DNA from: Agrococcus baldri
GTDB lineage: Bacteria > Actinomycetota > Actinomycetes > Actinomycetales > Microbacteriaceae
Direction: 5' to 3'
Assembly: GCA_007988785.1 (NCBI GenBank)
Contig: BJUU01000017.1
Coordinates: forward strand, 1-59,936
DNA length: 59,936 nt
Part shown: positions 20,526-29,328 of the stretch, piece after piece
Numbering within the stretch: the first letter of the stretch is position 1
Layout: every line of letters starts with the position of its first letter
Program-made: the position numbers and the translations under genes
The notes under the pieces: model-generated
Told to the model about the DNA's origin: nothing
Database searches by the model: none
What the model saw: the letters and a program-made list of their open reading frames with translations, nothing else

Positions 20526-21325
20526 GCGCCCATCCTCGCACCGATGCGGAAGGCCGGCCCCGACCAGCCGGTCCCGGGCAGCCGGTAGCCGGTCTCGATC
20601 AGCCGGTCTCGATCAGGCGGTGCGCCTCGTGCTCGCCCGGCCACTCGAAGCCCTCGACGTACTCGCGCAGCAGCTGCGGGTCGACCACCACCGCGTCGGG
20701 GCCCGGCTCGCGCCCGGCGACCCGCCGCGCGAGCGTCTCGAGCGGCGCGCGCACCACGACCAGCGTGACGGGCACGCCCATGGCGCCGCAGCGCATCCGC
20801 CACCGATCCCGCACCGCGCGGGTCGAGAGCGAGGCGTCGAGCACGACGTGGCGGTCGGCCGCGACGGCCTCGGCGATCCGCCGGTGGAAGTCGTCGTCGA
20901 TCTCGTGCATGAGCGCCTCGGACGGCAGGCCGTCGCGCACGCCGCGCGCCCAGGACTCGCGGTCGTAGCTGAGCACGAGCGCGCCCGCGGCCTCGAGCTC
21001 GCGCGCGAAGGTGGTCTTGCCCGCGCCCGCGGGCCCGCACAGGAGCGTCACCTCGGCCATGGCGCGAGCCTACGCCCGCGTCGCGTCCGGAGGAGAGCGA
21101 GGAGGCCGCGCGCACGCGACGTGCCGAGACGAACCAGACGAGCGGGCCGAGGATCGGCACCACGACGATCAGCAGCATCCACAGCACGGTCTCGAGACCC
21201 GTGAGCTTCGCGCGCAGCACCTGGAAGACGGCGATGACGGCGAGCGCGGCGATGCCCGCGAGCATGGCCGTCCACATGAGGTCGTAGCCGGCAGGCAGCA
21301 GCGGGTTGACGGCGGCGGTGCGCAT
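20501..21325 (-). CDS. PLDc_N-domain small membrane protein; true 3' end uncertain
   Basis: The first 70 or so residues are a recognisable PLDc_N domain: two helices (about residues 17-38 and 47-66) with LMWTAMLAGIAAL and ILGPLVWFVSARR. These small proteins normally end soon after the second helix. Here the frame stays open for about 200 further residues across the kinase gene in another frame, giving an Arg- and Gly-rich tail. A frameshift or a missing stop is possible. The -10 TAGGCT (21332-21337) lies 6 nt before the ATG. Confidence 0.5.
   Translation of the reverse strand: MRTAAVNPLLPAGYDLMWTAMLAGIAALAVIAVFQVLRAKLTGLETVLWMLLIVVVPILGPLVWFVSARRVRAASSLSSGRDAGVGSRHGRGDAPVRARGRGQDHLRARARGRGRARAQLRPRVLGARRARRPAVRGAHARDRRRLPPADRRGRRGRPPRRARRLALDPRGAGSVADALRRHGRARHAGRGARAARDARAAGRRARAGPRRGGGRPAAAARVRRGLRVAGRARGAPPDRDRLIETGYRLPGTGWSGPAFRIGARMGAWTAARES
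20587..20614. repeat. 14-bp perfect tandem duplication at the end of the kinase gene
   Basis: AGCCGGTCTCGATC occurs twice back to back and spans the kinase stop codon. The second unit shifts the frame by one base, so the duplication itself probably created the present C-terminus. Confidence 0.85.
20599..21060 (-). CDS. small P-loop kinase/ATPase (AAA_33 type)
   Basis: Protein of 153 residues with Walker A GPAGAGKTTFARELE at the N-terminus, the strand HVVLDASLSTRAVRDRW and VTLVVVRAPLETLARR, as in the zeta-toxin/gluconate kinase-like family of small kinases. The substrate is unknown, and no antitoxin-like gene is adjacent. The -10 hexamer TAGGCT (21067-21072) lies 6 nt before the ATG, so the mRNA is probably leaderless. 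The 3' end is altered by a 14-bp duplication. Confidence 0.8.
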   Translation of the reverse strand: MAEVTLLCGPAGAGKTTFARELEAAGALVLSYDRESWARGVRDGLPSEALMHEIDDDFHRRIAEAVAADRHVVLDASLSTRAVRDRWRMRCGAMGVPVTLVVVRAPLETLARRVAGREPGPDAVVVDPQLLREYVEGFEWPGEHEAHRLIETG

Positions 21326-21334
21326 GCGCCGAGC

Positions 21335-22597
21335 CTACCGAGCCGTGCGGCCGCGGGCGAGCGGCGAGGCGGCGATGCCGACGGCCGCGACCGCGAAGCC
21401 CGCGCACACGACGGCGAGGGCCACGCCGAAGCCGATCGCGTCGCCCAGCAGCCCCGCGAGCGGTGCGGCGACCACGATCATCGCGCGGTTGACGGTGCGC
21501 ATGGTGGCGTTCATGCGCGCCTGCATGCGGTCGGGGGTGGCGCGCTGCCGCAGCGTCATCTCGTTCGGGTTCGACAGGCCCATGACGACGCCGAGCACGG
21601 CGAGGCCGGCGAGCGCGAGCGCGAGGCCGCCGAGCGCCGGCAGCGGCAGCAGGCCCGCGAGCGCGACGGCGCCCCAGGCGAAGGGCATCACCGCCCGCTC
21701 GAGGATGATCGTGCGGGCGTTGCCCAGCCGGTCCGCGACGAGACCGGCGAGCGCGGTGCCCGCGAGCGTGGTGGCGCCCAGCACGCCGAGCGCCAGGCCC
21801 AGCCCGGCGGGCCCGGCGTCGAGCTCGATCAGCACGAGCGGCACGAGCAGCGTCATCGCGGCGCCGTTGCAGAGGAACCACACGTGCGTCCAGCGCGCGA
21901 AGGGGCCGAGGCGCGGATGCCGGTGCACGAAGCGCAGGCCGTGCAGGATCGAGCGCCCCAGACCGTGCGAGCGCTTGCGGCTCGCCTCGTCCCGCGGCAG
22001 CGTCCACAGCACGATCGAGGAGACGAGATGCGCGCCGGCGGCCAGCAGCAGCGAGATCGGCGCCCCGAGCCACGCGATCACGGCGCCGGAGACCGCGGGG
22101 CCCGCCGACTGCGCGGCGTTCGAGCCGGCGTCGAGCCGCTGGTGCGCCGGCAGCAGCCGCTCGCGGCCCACCAGGCGCGGCACGAAGGCCTGCGAGGCGG
22201 CGTCGTTCACGAGGCTCGCGGTGCCGAGCAGCACGACCGCGAGCAGCAGCACCCACAGCGCTCCCCCGCCGGCGAGCCAGACGACCGCGAGCCCGCCGAG
22301 CACGAGCGCCCGCACGAGATCGCTGACGATCATCACCGTGCGGCGCCGCAGTCCCTCGACGATCGCGCCGACCAGCAGGCCGAGCACCATGTAGGGCAGC
22401 CAGCGCGCCGAGGAGAGCCAGCCCACCTCGGTCGCGCCGCCGCCGAGGTCGAGCACGACCATCGTCTGCAGCGCGATGACGGCGAGCCCGATGCCGGTCT
22501 CGGTGGCGAGCTCGACGCTCCAGAAGCGCCAGAAGGCCCCGCCCATCCGGCCGGACCCTGACGGCCCGCGCCCAGGACGCATCCGGCCAGCACTCAT
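21335..22597 (-). CDS. MFS transporter
   Basis: Major facilitator protein of 420 residues with about 12 helices. The first part FWSVELATETGIGLAVIALQTM and the loop GLLVGAIVEGLRRR resemble the drug/enterobactin exporter-like MFS branch. The substrate is not readable. The ATG at codon 18 (22546) is an alternative start. It lies between prfA and the accessory segment, on the same strand as prfA. Confidence 0.85.
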   Translation of the reverse strand: MSAGRMRPGRGPSGSGRMGGAFWRFWSVELATETGIGLAVIALQTMVVLDLGGGATEVGWLSSARWLPYMVLGLLVGAIVEGLRRRTVMIVSDLVRALVLGGLAVVWLAGGGALWVLLLAVVLLGTASLVNDAASQAFVPRLVGRERLLPAHQRLDAGSNAAQSAGPAVSGAVIAWLGAPISLLLAAGAHLVSSIVLWTLPRDEASRKRSHGLGRSILHGLRFVHRHPRLGPFARWTHVWFLCNGAAMTLLVPLVLIELDAGPAGLGLALGVLGATTLAGTALAGLVADRLGNARTIILERAVMPFAWGAVALAGLLPLPALGGLALALAGLAVLGVVMGLSNPNEMTLRQRATPDRMQARMNATMRTVNRAMIVVAAPLAGLLGDAIGFGVALAVVCAGFAVAAVGIAASPLARGRTAR

Positions 22598-22624
22598 GCG
22601 TGCGGCCCGTCCGTCATGGTGCGA

Positions 22625-23707
22625 TCAGCCCTCGTCGCCCGCGAGGGCGGCAAGGCGCGCCTCCTCGTCGGCCGTGATGCAGGAGTCGATCACCGCCTGC
22701 AGCGCGCCGTCCATGACGGTGTCGAGGTTGTAGGCCTTGAAGCCCGTGCGGTGGTCGGCGATGCGGTTCTCGGGGAAGTTGTAGGTGCGGATGCGCTCGG
22801 AGCGGTCCATGCCGCGGATCTGCGACTTGCGCGCATCCGATGCCGCCGCCTCGAGCTCCTCCTGCTGGCGCGCGAGCAGCCGGGCGCGCAGCACGCGCAT
22901 GCCGGCCTCGCGGTTCTGCAGCTGGCTCTTCTCGTTCTGCATCGAGACCGTGATGCCGGTCGGCACGTGCGTGATGCGCACCGCCGAGTCGGTGGTGTTG
23001 ACGCTCTGGCCGCCGGGGCCGGAGGAGCGGTAGACGTCGATCTTCAGGTCGTTCTGGTCGATCTGGATCTCGTCCGGCGCATCCACCTCCGGGAAGACCA
23101 GCACGCCGGTCGTCGAGGTGTGGATGCGGCCCTGCGACTCGGTCGCCGGCACGCGCTGCACGCGGTGCACGCCGCCCTCGTACTTCAGCGAGGCCCACAC
23201 GCCCTCCGCGGAGTCGTTCGAGGAGCCTTTGATGGCGATCTGCACATCCTTGTAGCCGCCCATGTCGCTGGGCGTCGACTCGAGCATCTCGACCTTCCAG
23301 CCGCGCGCCGCCGCGTAGTGCGAGTACATGCGCACGAGGTCGGCCGCGAACAGCGCCGACTCCTCGCCGCCCTCGCCGCCCTTGACCTCCATGATCACGT
23401 CGCGCCCGTCATCGGGGTCGCGCGGGATGAGCAGCCTGCGCAGCTTCTCCTCGGCCTCGTGGGCGGCCTGCTCGAGCGCCGGCACCTCCTCGGCGAAGGC
23501 GTCGTCCTCGCGGGCGAGCTCGCGCGCGGCCTCGAGGTCTTCGCCGGCGGCCTGCCAGCGCTCGTGCGAGGCCTTGATCTGGTTGAGCTCGGCGTAGCGT
23601 CGGTTCACCCGGCGCGCACGCACGGCATCGGCGTGCAGCGCCGGGTCGGCGAGCTGCTGCTCGAGGTCGGCGTGCTCGGCGAGCAGCCCGGCGACCGACT
23701 CGAACAT
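22625..23707 (-). CDS. prfA: peptide chain release factor 1
   Basis: Terminates translation at UAA and UAG. The 360-residue protein has the stop-codon recognition motif region [14 protein letters not shown] and the catalytic GGQ in [17 protein letters not shown]. The upstream AAGGA is close to the ATG. It begins 1 nt after rho, so the two are an operon. The usual partner prmC is displaced by about 9.4 kb. Confidence 0.97.
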   Translation of the reverse strand: MFESVAGLLAEHADLEQQLADPALHADAVRARRVNRRYAELNQIKASHERWQAAGEDLEAARELAREDDAFAEEVPALEQAAHEAEEKLRRLLIPRDPDDGRDVIMEVKGGEGGEESALFAADLVRMYSHYAAARGWKVEMLESTPSDMGGYKDVQIAIKGSSNDSAEGVWASLKYEGGVHRVQRVPATESQGRIHTSTTGVLVFPEVDAPDEIQIDQNDLKIDVYRSSGPGGQSVNTTDSAVRITHVPTGITVSMQNEKSQLQNREAGMRVLRARLLARQQEELEAAASDARKSQIRGMDRSERIRTYNFPENRIADHRTGFKAYNLDTVMDGALQAVIDSCITADEEARLAALAGDEG

Positions 23708-23708
23708 G

Positions 23709-25841
23709 TCAGTCCTTGTCGTGCTGGCCGGGCACCGACTTCGAGACCTTCATGAGGAACTCGACGTTCGACTGCGTCTCCTTGAGCTGCTTGAGCACGA
23801 GCTCGAGCGCCTGCTGCGTCTCGAGGCCGGCGAGCGCCCGGCGCAGCTTCCACATCACCTTGGTCTCCTCGACGCCCATCAGCATCTCTTCACGGCGGGT
23901 GCCGGATGCGTTGACGTCGACCGCGGGGAAGATGCGCTTGTCGGCCATGTGGCGCGAGAGGCGCAGCTCCATGTTGCCGGTGCCCTTGAACTCCTCGAAG
24001 ATCACCTCGTCCATCTTCGAGCCCGTCTCGACGAGCGCGGTGGCGAGGATGGTGAGCGAGCCGCCGTGCTCGATGTTGCGCGCGGCGCCGAAGAACTTCT
24101 TCGGCGGGTAGAGCGCGCTCGAGTCGACGCCGCCCGAGAGGATGCGGCCCGAGGGCGGGGCGGAGAGGTTGTAGGCGCGGCCGAGGCGCGTGATGCCGTC
24201 GAGCAGCACGACCACGTCGTGGCCCAGCTCGACCAGGCGCTTGGCGCGCTCGATCGCGAGCTCGGCGACGATCGTGTGATCCTCGGCGGGCCGGTCGAAG
24301 GTCGACGCGATGACCTCGCCCTTGACGGTGCGCTGGAAGTCGGTGACCTCCTCGGGGCGCTCGTCGACGAGCACGATCATCAGGTGCACCTCGGGGTTGT
24401 TCTCGGCGATCGCGTTGGCGATGGCCTGCATCACGAGCGTCTTGCCGGCCTTCGGCGGCGAGACGATCAGGCCGCGCTGGCCCTTGCCGATCGGCGCGAC
24501 CAGGTCGATGACGCGCGTCGAGAGCTTGTTGGAGGTGGTCTCCAGCCGCAGGCGCTCCTGCGGGTAGAGCGGCGTGAGCTTCGAGAACTCGACGCGGGTG
24601 AGCGAATCCTCGGTCGACTGGCCGTTGATCGAGTCGACGCGCACGAGCGCGTTGTACTTCTGGCGGTTCGACTGCTGCTCGCCCTCGCGCGGCTGCTTGA
24701 TGGCGCCGACGACCGCGTCGCCCTTGCGCAGGCCGTGCTTCTTCACCTGCGCGAGCGAGACGTAGACGTCGTTGCTGCCCGGCAGGTAGCCGGAGGTGCG
24801 CACGAAGGCGTAGTTGTCGAGCACGTCGAGGATGCCGGCGACCGGGAGCAGCACGTCGTCCTCGTGGATCTCGGGCTCGCCGTCCTGCCCGCGGGTGCGG
24901 GTGCGGTCGCGGCCGCGGCCGCGGCGCGAGGCGCCGTCCTGCTCGGCCTGCTGCTGGTTGCCCTGCGTGCCGTTCTGGCCCCGGCCGCGTCCGCGGCCGC
25001 GGCGCGAGCCGCCCTCATCGTCGCCGTCGTCGTCCTGCTGCTGGCCCTGCTGGCCGCGCTGGCCGCCGCCCTGCTGGTTGCCCTGCTGCTCGCCGTTCTG
25101 GCCGCCCTTGCCGCGGCTGCGGCGGCGGCGCGAGCTGCTCTGCGACTGCTGGTCGTCGCCCGACTCGTCGTCCTGCGACGGCTGCTCGGCGCGGCCCTGC
25201 TCGGGCTGCTCCCGGTCGGCCTCGCCCTGCTCGGACGTGCGCTGCTCGCGCTTGCCCTGCTCGCGCTTGCCCTGCTCGCGCTTGTCCTGCTCGCGCTTGT
25301 CCTGCTCCGCGTCGTCGCCGGACGGCGCCTGCTCCTGCTCGGTCTGGGCGTCGTCGCCCGTGGACTCGGCGGCGGCCTCGTCGGCGCGCTTCTGCGCGGC
25401 GGTGCGGCGGGTGCTCGTGCGGCGCGCGGTGCGCTTGGCGGGTGCGGCCTCGGCGGCGTCGCCGTCGGCGGCCTCGGCGGGCTGCTCGGCCGGTGGCTCG
25501 GCGCTCGCGTCGCCCTCGCTCGCTGCGGCCTCGGCGGCAGCGGCCTCGTCGGCGCGCTTCTGCGCGGCGGTGCGGCGCGCGGGGCGCTTGGCGGCCGGCT
25601 TCTCGGCGGGCGCCTCGGCGTCGGCCGGCGCGGCGTCGGCGGCTGCCGCCGAGGCGGGCGCCTCTGCCTGCTCGGCCACCGAGGAGGTGGATGCGCGGCG
25701 CGAGCGGCGCTTCGGCGCGGCGGGCGCCTCGGCGGGCTGCGCGTCGGCGGGCGAGCCGGACTGCTCGCTCGTGGCGGCCGCCTCGGCTGCGGTGTCGGCA
25801 GGCTCTGCTGCCGGAGTGTCGTTGATCGTCTCGCTGGTCAT
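23709..25841 (-). CDS. rho: transcription termination factor Rho with long disordered N-terminus
   Basis: Hexameric RNA helicase/ATPase that ends transcription. The protein has 710 residues. About residues 1-290 are low complexity: first Ala/Glu/Pro-rich with KRRSRRAS-like and [16 protein letters not shown] repeats, then Gln/Gly/Arg-rich. The RNA-binding OB fold and the ATPase domain follow, with Walker [16 protein letters not shown] and [16 protein letters not shown]. Such N-terminal inserts are known in actinobacterial Rho. The ATG at 25841 has AAGGAG upstream; an in-frame extension exists but lacks a binding site. Confidence 0.96.
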   Translation of the reverse strand: MTSETINDTPAAEPADTAAEAAATSEQSGSPADAQPAEAPAAPKRRSRRASTSSVAEQAEAPASAAAADAAPADAEAPAEKPAAKRPARRTAAQKRADEAAAAEAAASEGDASAEPPAEQPAEAADGDAAEAAPAKRTARRTSTRRTAAQKRADEAAAESTGDDAQTEQEQAPSGDDAEQDKREQDKREQGKREQGKREQRTSEQGEADREQPEQGRAEQPSQDDESGDDQQSQSSSRRRRSRGKGGQNGEQQGNQQGGGQRGQQGQQQDDDGDDEGGSRRGRGRGRGQNGTQGNQQQAEQDGASRRGRGRDRTRTRGQDGEPEIHEDDVLLPVAGILDVLDNYAFVRTSGYLPGSNDVYVSLAQVKKHGLRKGDAVVGAIKQPREGEQQSNRQKYNALVRVDSINGQSTEDSLTRVEFSKLTPLYPQERLRLETTSNKLSTRVIDLVAPIGKGQRGLIVSPPKAGKTLVMQAIANAIAENNPEVHLMIVLVDERPEEVTDFQRTVKGEVIASTFDRPAEDHTIVAELAIERAKRLVELGHDVVVLLDGITRLGRAYNLSAPPSGRILSGGVDSSALYPPKKFFGAARNIEHGGSLTILATALVETGSKMDEVIFEEFKGTGNMELRLSRHMADKRIFPAVDVNASGTRREEMLMGVEETKVMWKLRRALAGLETQQALELVLKQLKETQSNVEFLMKVSKSVPGQHDKD
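25242..25301. repeat. four 15-bp tandem repeats within rho
   Basis: The unit CTGCTCGCGCTTGCC (last two copies end in GTC) is repeated four times and encodes the pentapeptide series [10 protein letters not shown] in the Rho N-terminal extension. Copy number is likely to vary between strains. Confidence 0.8.
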
Positions 25842-25980
25842 GGCGCGAGGGCTCCTTCGATGTCGGCCCGCGCGCGATGTCGCGGGCATGGGACCTTGTC
25901 TCCCGCTGCGCTGACGTTCGCTTTGGCGATCGAGCGCATCAGAAATGCAGAGAGTGGAGTCTGGAACACCCCGGGCCGGG

Positions 25981-26943
25981 CTAGGCCGCGGCCGTGCTGG
26001 GGATGGCCTCCACTGTACCACCGCGGATGTCGACGGCGAGCAGGCGCGCAGTCCATCCCTCTGGCCGTGCCTCGACGATCGCGGCCGCCTCGAGCCGGGC
26101 CGCGGGGTCGGCCGCGAGCACCAGCACCGAGGGGCCCGCGCCGGAGACCACGGCGGCGTGGCCGGCGGCGCGCAGCTGCCCCACGAGCTCGCTCGTCTGC
26201 GGCATGGCGCTCGCCCGGTACGACTGGTGCAGGCGATCCTCGGTGGCGTCGAGCAGCAGCTCGGGGCTCTGCGTCAGCGAGGCGACGAGCAGCGCCGAGC
26301 GCGAGACGTTGAAGACCGCGTCGGCGTGCGGCACGGCCTCCGGCTGCAGGCTGCGCGCGAGCTTCGTCGACATGGTCGCCTCCGGCACGGCCACGAGCAC
26401 CGAGACCCCGCGGTGCACGGCGAGCTGCTTCTGTCGCGGCCCGGTCTCGTCGACCCAGGCGATCGTGAGGCCGCCGAAGATCGCCGGCGCCACGTTGTCG
26501 GGGTGCCCCTCGAGCTCGGTCGCGTAGCGCAGCACGTCGTCGTCGCTGACGTCGACGACGCCCTCGAGCAGCCCCTTGGCGGCCAGCACGCCGGCGACGA
26601 TCGCGGCGCCGGAGGAGCCCATGCCGCGGCCGTGCGGGATGCTGTTGCTCGCGCTGATGACGACGCCCGGCGGCACGATGCCGACGCGGTCGAACACGTG
26701 CAGCAGCGAGCGCGCCACCAGGTTGCGCTCGTCGGCGGGCACGGCGAGCTCGCTGCCGGGCTCCCCCACGCCCGTGACGTCGACGCGCACGCCGGAGGCG
26801 ACGGCCTCGACCTCGAGCTCGTCGTGCACGTTGAGCGCGAGCCCGAGCGTGTCGAAGCCGGGGCCGAGGTTCGCGCTCGTCGCGGGCACGCGCACGCGCA
26901 CGCGGCGCCCGAGCGGCACCGTCGCGGCAGCGGGGCCGGTCAC
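25981..26943 (-). CDS. thrB: homoserine kinase
   Basis: GHMP kinase that phosphorylates homoserine on the way to threonine. The 320-residue protein begins at a GTG that overlaps the thrC stop (GTGA). VRVPATSANLGPGFDTLGLAL is the N-terminal family signature, IPHGRGMGSSGAAIVAG is the ATP-binding loop, and VVSGAGPSVLVLA is the third GHMP motif. It is the last gene of the hom-thrC-thrB operon. Confidence 0.96.
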   Translation of the reverse strand: MTGPAAATVPLGRRVRVRVPATSANLGPGFDTLGLALNVHDELEVEAVASGVRVDVTGVGEPGSELAVPADERNLVARSLLHVFDRVGIVPPGVVISASNSIPHGRGMGSSGAAIVAGVLAAKGLLEGVVDVSDDDVLRYATELEGHPDNVAPAIFGGLTIAWVDETGPRQKQLAVHRGVSVLVAVPEATMSTKLARSLQPEAVPHADAVFNVSRSALLVASLTQSPELLLDATEDRLHQSYRASAMPQTSELVGQLRAAGHAAVVSGAGPSVLVLAADPAARLEAAAIVEARPEGWTARLLAVDIRGGTVEAIPSTAAA

Positions 26944-28025
26944 GCGAGGCCCAGCAGCTGGGCGACCTGCGCCGTGTCGGCGTCGGCCGACTCGGGCACG
27001 GCGTCCGAGCCGTCCTCGAGCTTCAGCCCCCACTGCGCGTCCTTCAGGCCGTGGCCGGTGACCGTCAGCGCGATCGTCGAGCCCGCGGGGATCTCGCCCG
27101 CCGCGTGCCGCTCGAGCAGGCCGGCGACCGAGATCGCCGAGGCCGGCTCGACGAAGACGCCGGTGGAGGAGGCGAGCAGCTTCTGCGCCTTGAGGATCTC
27201 GCGGTCGTCGATCGCGCCGATGTGGCCGCCCGACTCGTCGCGGGCGTCGAGCGCCTGCTGCCACGATGCCGGGTTGCCGATCCGGATGGCGGTGGCGACC
27301 GTGTCGGGCTCGAGCACGCGCTCGCCGCGCACGATGGGCGCGGCGCCGGCGGCCTGGAAGCCCAGCATGCGCGGGCGCTTCGTCGCGGCGCCCGTGGTCT
27401 CGGCGAGCGAATAGCCGCGCCAGTAGCTCGTGATGTTGCCGGCGTTGCCGACCGGGATGCAGTGGATGTCGGGCGCGTCGCCGAGCACGTCGACGATCTC
27501 GAGCGCGGCCGTCTTCTGCCCCTCGATGCGGTCGTCGTTCACCGAGTTCACCAGGTGCACCGGGTACTGCTCGGCGAGCTCCTTCGAGATCTCGAGGCAG
27601 TCGTCGAAGTTGCCGCGCACCTGCACGATGCGGGCGCCGTGCACGACCGACTGGGCGAGCTTGCCCATCGAGATCCTGCCCTCGGGCACGAGCACGATCG
27701 CCTGGATGCCGGCGGCCGCGGCGTACGCGGCGGCCGAGGCGGAGGTGTTGCCGGTCGAGGCGCAGGCGATCGCCTTCGCGCCCCGCTCGACGGCGCGCGA
27801 GACGGCGACGGTCATGCCGCGATCCTTGAACGACCCCGTCGGGTTCAGGCCCTCGAACTTCACGAGCACCCGCGCATCCGTCACCTGCGAGAGCACGCGC
27901 GACTCGATGAGCGGGGTGCCGCCCTCGCCGAGCGTCACGACCGTCGACGCATCCGTCACGTCGAGCACGTCGGCCCACTCGCACAGCACGCCCTGCCAGA
28001 GGTTTCGTGAACCCTGCTTCGCCAT
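26940..28025 (-). CDS. thrC: threonine synthase
   Basis: PLP enzyme that converts O-phosphohomoserine to threonine. It has 361 residues with the PLP lysine in NPTGSFKDRGM (Lys67), the CASTGNTSASAAAYAAAAG motif and the PVGNAGNITSYWRGY loop. It is the short type found in Gram-positive bacteria. AGGAGG lies 8 nt before the ATG and overlaps the hom stop codon region. Confidence 0.97.
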   Translation of the reverse strand: MAKQGSRNLWQGVLCEWADVLDVTDASTVVTLGEGGTPLIESRVLSQVTDARVLVKFEGLNPTGSFKDRGMTVAVSRAVERGAKAIACASTGNTSASAAAYAAAAGIQAIVLVPEGRISMGKLAQSVVHGARIVQVRGNFDDCLEISKELAEQYPVHLVNSVNDDRIEGQKTAALEIVDVLGDAPDIHCIPVGNAGNITSYWRGYSLAETTGAATKRPRMLGFQAAGAAPIVRGERVLEPDTVATAIRIGNPASWQQALDARDESGGHIGAIDDREILKAQKLLASSTGVFVEPASAISVAGLLERHAAGEIPAGSTIALTVTGHGLKDAQWGLKLEDGSDAVPESADADTAQVAQLLGLA

Positions 28026-28035
28026 GTCAGTCCTC

Positions 28036-29328
28036 CTAGTCGATGAGACGGATCACGCTGTCGATCCGCTCCACGTCGTCATGCGCCTCGAGCGCCTCGA
28101 GCACGGCTGCGATGCGGGCCTCCGAGGCGGCGTGGGTGCCGAGCACGAGCGCGGCGGAGCCGTCGCCCGGATCCTGCCGCACCGACTCCACCGAGACGCC
28201 CTGCTCCGAGAAGAGCCCCGCGACGGCGGCGAGCACGCCGGGCCGGTCGGTGACCGACATAGCCAGCTCGTGCCTGGCGACGACGTCGCCGAAGGGCGCG
28301 AGCGGCAGGTTGGCGTGCGTCGAGCCTGCCGTGCCGGGCCCGCCAGCCACGTGCCGGCGCGCGATCGAGACGAGGTCGCCGAGCACGGCAGAGGCCGTCT
28401 CGGGCCCGCCGGCGCCCGCGCCGTAGAACATCAGGTCGCCCGCGGCCTCGGCGGTCACGAAGATGGCGTTCATCGCCTCGTGCACGGCGGCGAGCGGATG
28501 CGTCGCGGGCAGCGAGACGGGATGCACGCGTGCCGAGACGCGGTCGCCGGCGTCGCCAGGCAGCCGCTCGCAGATGGCCACGAGCTTGAGCACCCGGCCG
28601 GAGCGCTCGGCCTGGGCGACCATCGCATCCGTCACCCCGGTGATGCCCTCGCGGTGCACCTCGGTGGCGGGCACCTCGGTGTGGAAGGCGAGCGAGGCGA
28701 GGATGGTGGCCTTGCTCGCGGCGTCGTAGCCCTCGATGTCGGCCGTCGGGTCGGCCTCGGCGTAGCCGAGCTCGGTCGCGGTGGCGAGCGCGTCGGCGAG
28801 GCTCGATCCCTCGGTGTGCATGCGGTCGAGGATGAAGTTGGTGGTGCCGTTGACGATGCCCATCACGCGCGTGACGCGGTCGCCGGCGAGCGAGTGCTCG
28901 AGCGGGCGGATGATGGGGATCGCGCCGCCGACGGCCGCCTCGTAGGCGACCTGCGCGCCGACGATCTCTGCCGCGTCGAACAGCTCGGGCCCGTGCGCGG
29001 CGACGAGCGCCTTGTTGGCGGTGACGACGTCGGCGCCGGCCGCGAGCGCGTCGAGCAGCAGGCTGCGGGCGGGCTCGATGCCGCCGAGCAGCTCGACGAC
29101 GATGTCGGCTCCGGCGACCAGGCCTGCGAGGTCGGTGGTGAGCAGCTCGCGCGGCAGCGGGGCGTCGCGCTTCGCGTCGATGTCGCGCACGCCGATGCCG
29201 ACGAGCTCGAGCGGTGCGCCGACGCGGGCGGCGAACTCGTCGCCCTGCTCGAGCAGCAGGCGCGCGACCTGCGAGCCGACGCTGCCGGCGCCCAGCAGGG
29301 CGATGCGGAGGGAACGGTAGGAGTTCAT
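28036..29328 (-). CDS. hom: homoserine dehydrogenase
   Basis: Reduces aspartate semialdehyde to homoserine, 430 residues. The NAD(P)-binding IALLGAGSVGSQVARLL, the signature AAVGGAIPIIRPLEHSLAGD, VNGTTNFIL and ADPTADIEGYDAASKA are present. A C-terminal ACT domain (SVTDRPGVLAAVAGLFSEQ) suggests feedback inhibition by threonine, as in corynebacteria. The ATG overlaps the lysA stop (ATGA). Confidence 0.97.
   Translation of the reverse strand: MNSYRSLRIALLGAGSVGSQVARLLLEQGDEFAARVGAPLELVGIGVRDIDAKRDAPLPRELLTTDLAGLVAGADIVVELLGGIEPARSLLLDALAAGADVVTANKALVAAHGPELFDAAEIVGAQVAYEAAVGGAIPIIRPLEHSLAGDRVTRVMGIVNGTTNFILDRMHTEGSSLADALATATELGYAEADPTADIEGYDAASKATILASLAFHTEVPATEVHREGITGVTDAMVAQAERSGRVLKLVAICERLPGDAGDRVSARVHPVSLPATHPLAAVHEAMNAIFVTAEAAGDLMFYGAGAGGPETASAVLGDLVSIARRHVAGGPGTAGSTHANLPLAPFGDVVARHELAMSVTDRPGVLAAVAGLFSEQGVSVESVRQDPGDGSAALVLGTHAASEARIAAVLEALEAHDDVERIDSVIRLID

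Noticed and set aside
20599-21060. Zeta-type toxin of a toxin-antitoxin pair
   Set aside because: The kinase fold fits loosely, but no antitoxin-sized DNA-binding gene is adjacent; the neighbour is a membrane protein.
25842-25980. Riboswitch or leader before rho
   Set aside because: The 139-nt gap has a good ribosome binding site but no recognised conserved structure.
25981-27984. A fused 667-residue protein covering thrC and thrB
   Set aside because: The upstream part is the wrong frame of thrC; the GTG at 26943 overlapping the thrC stop is the real thrB start.
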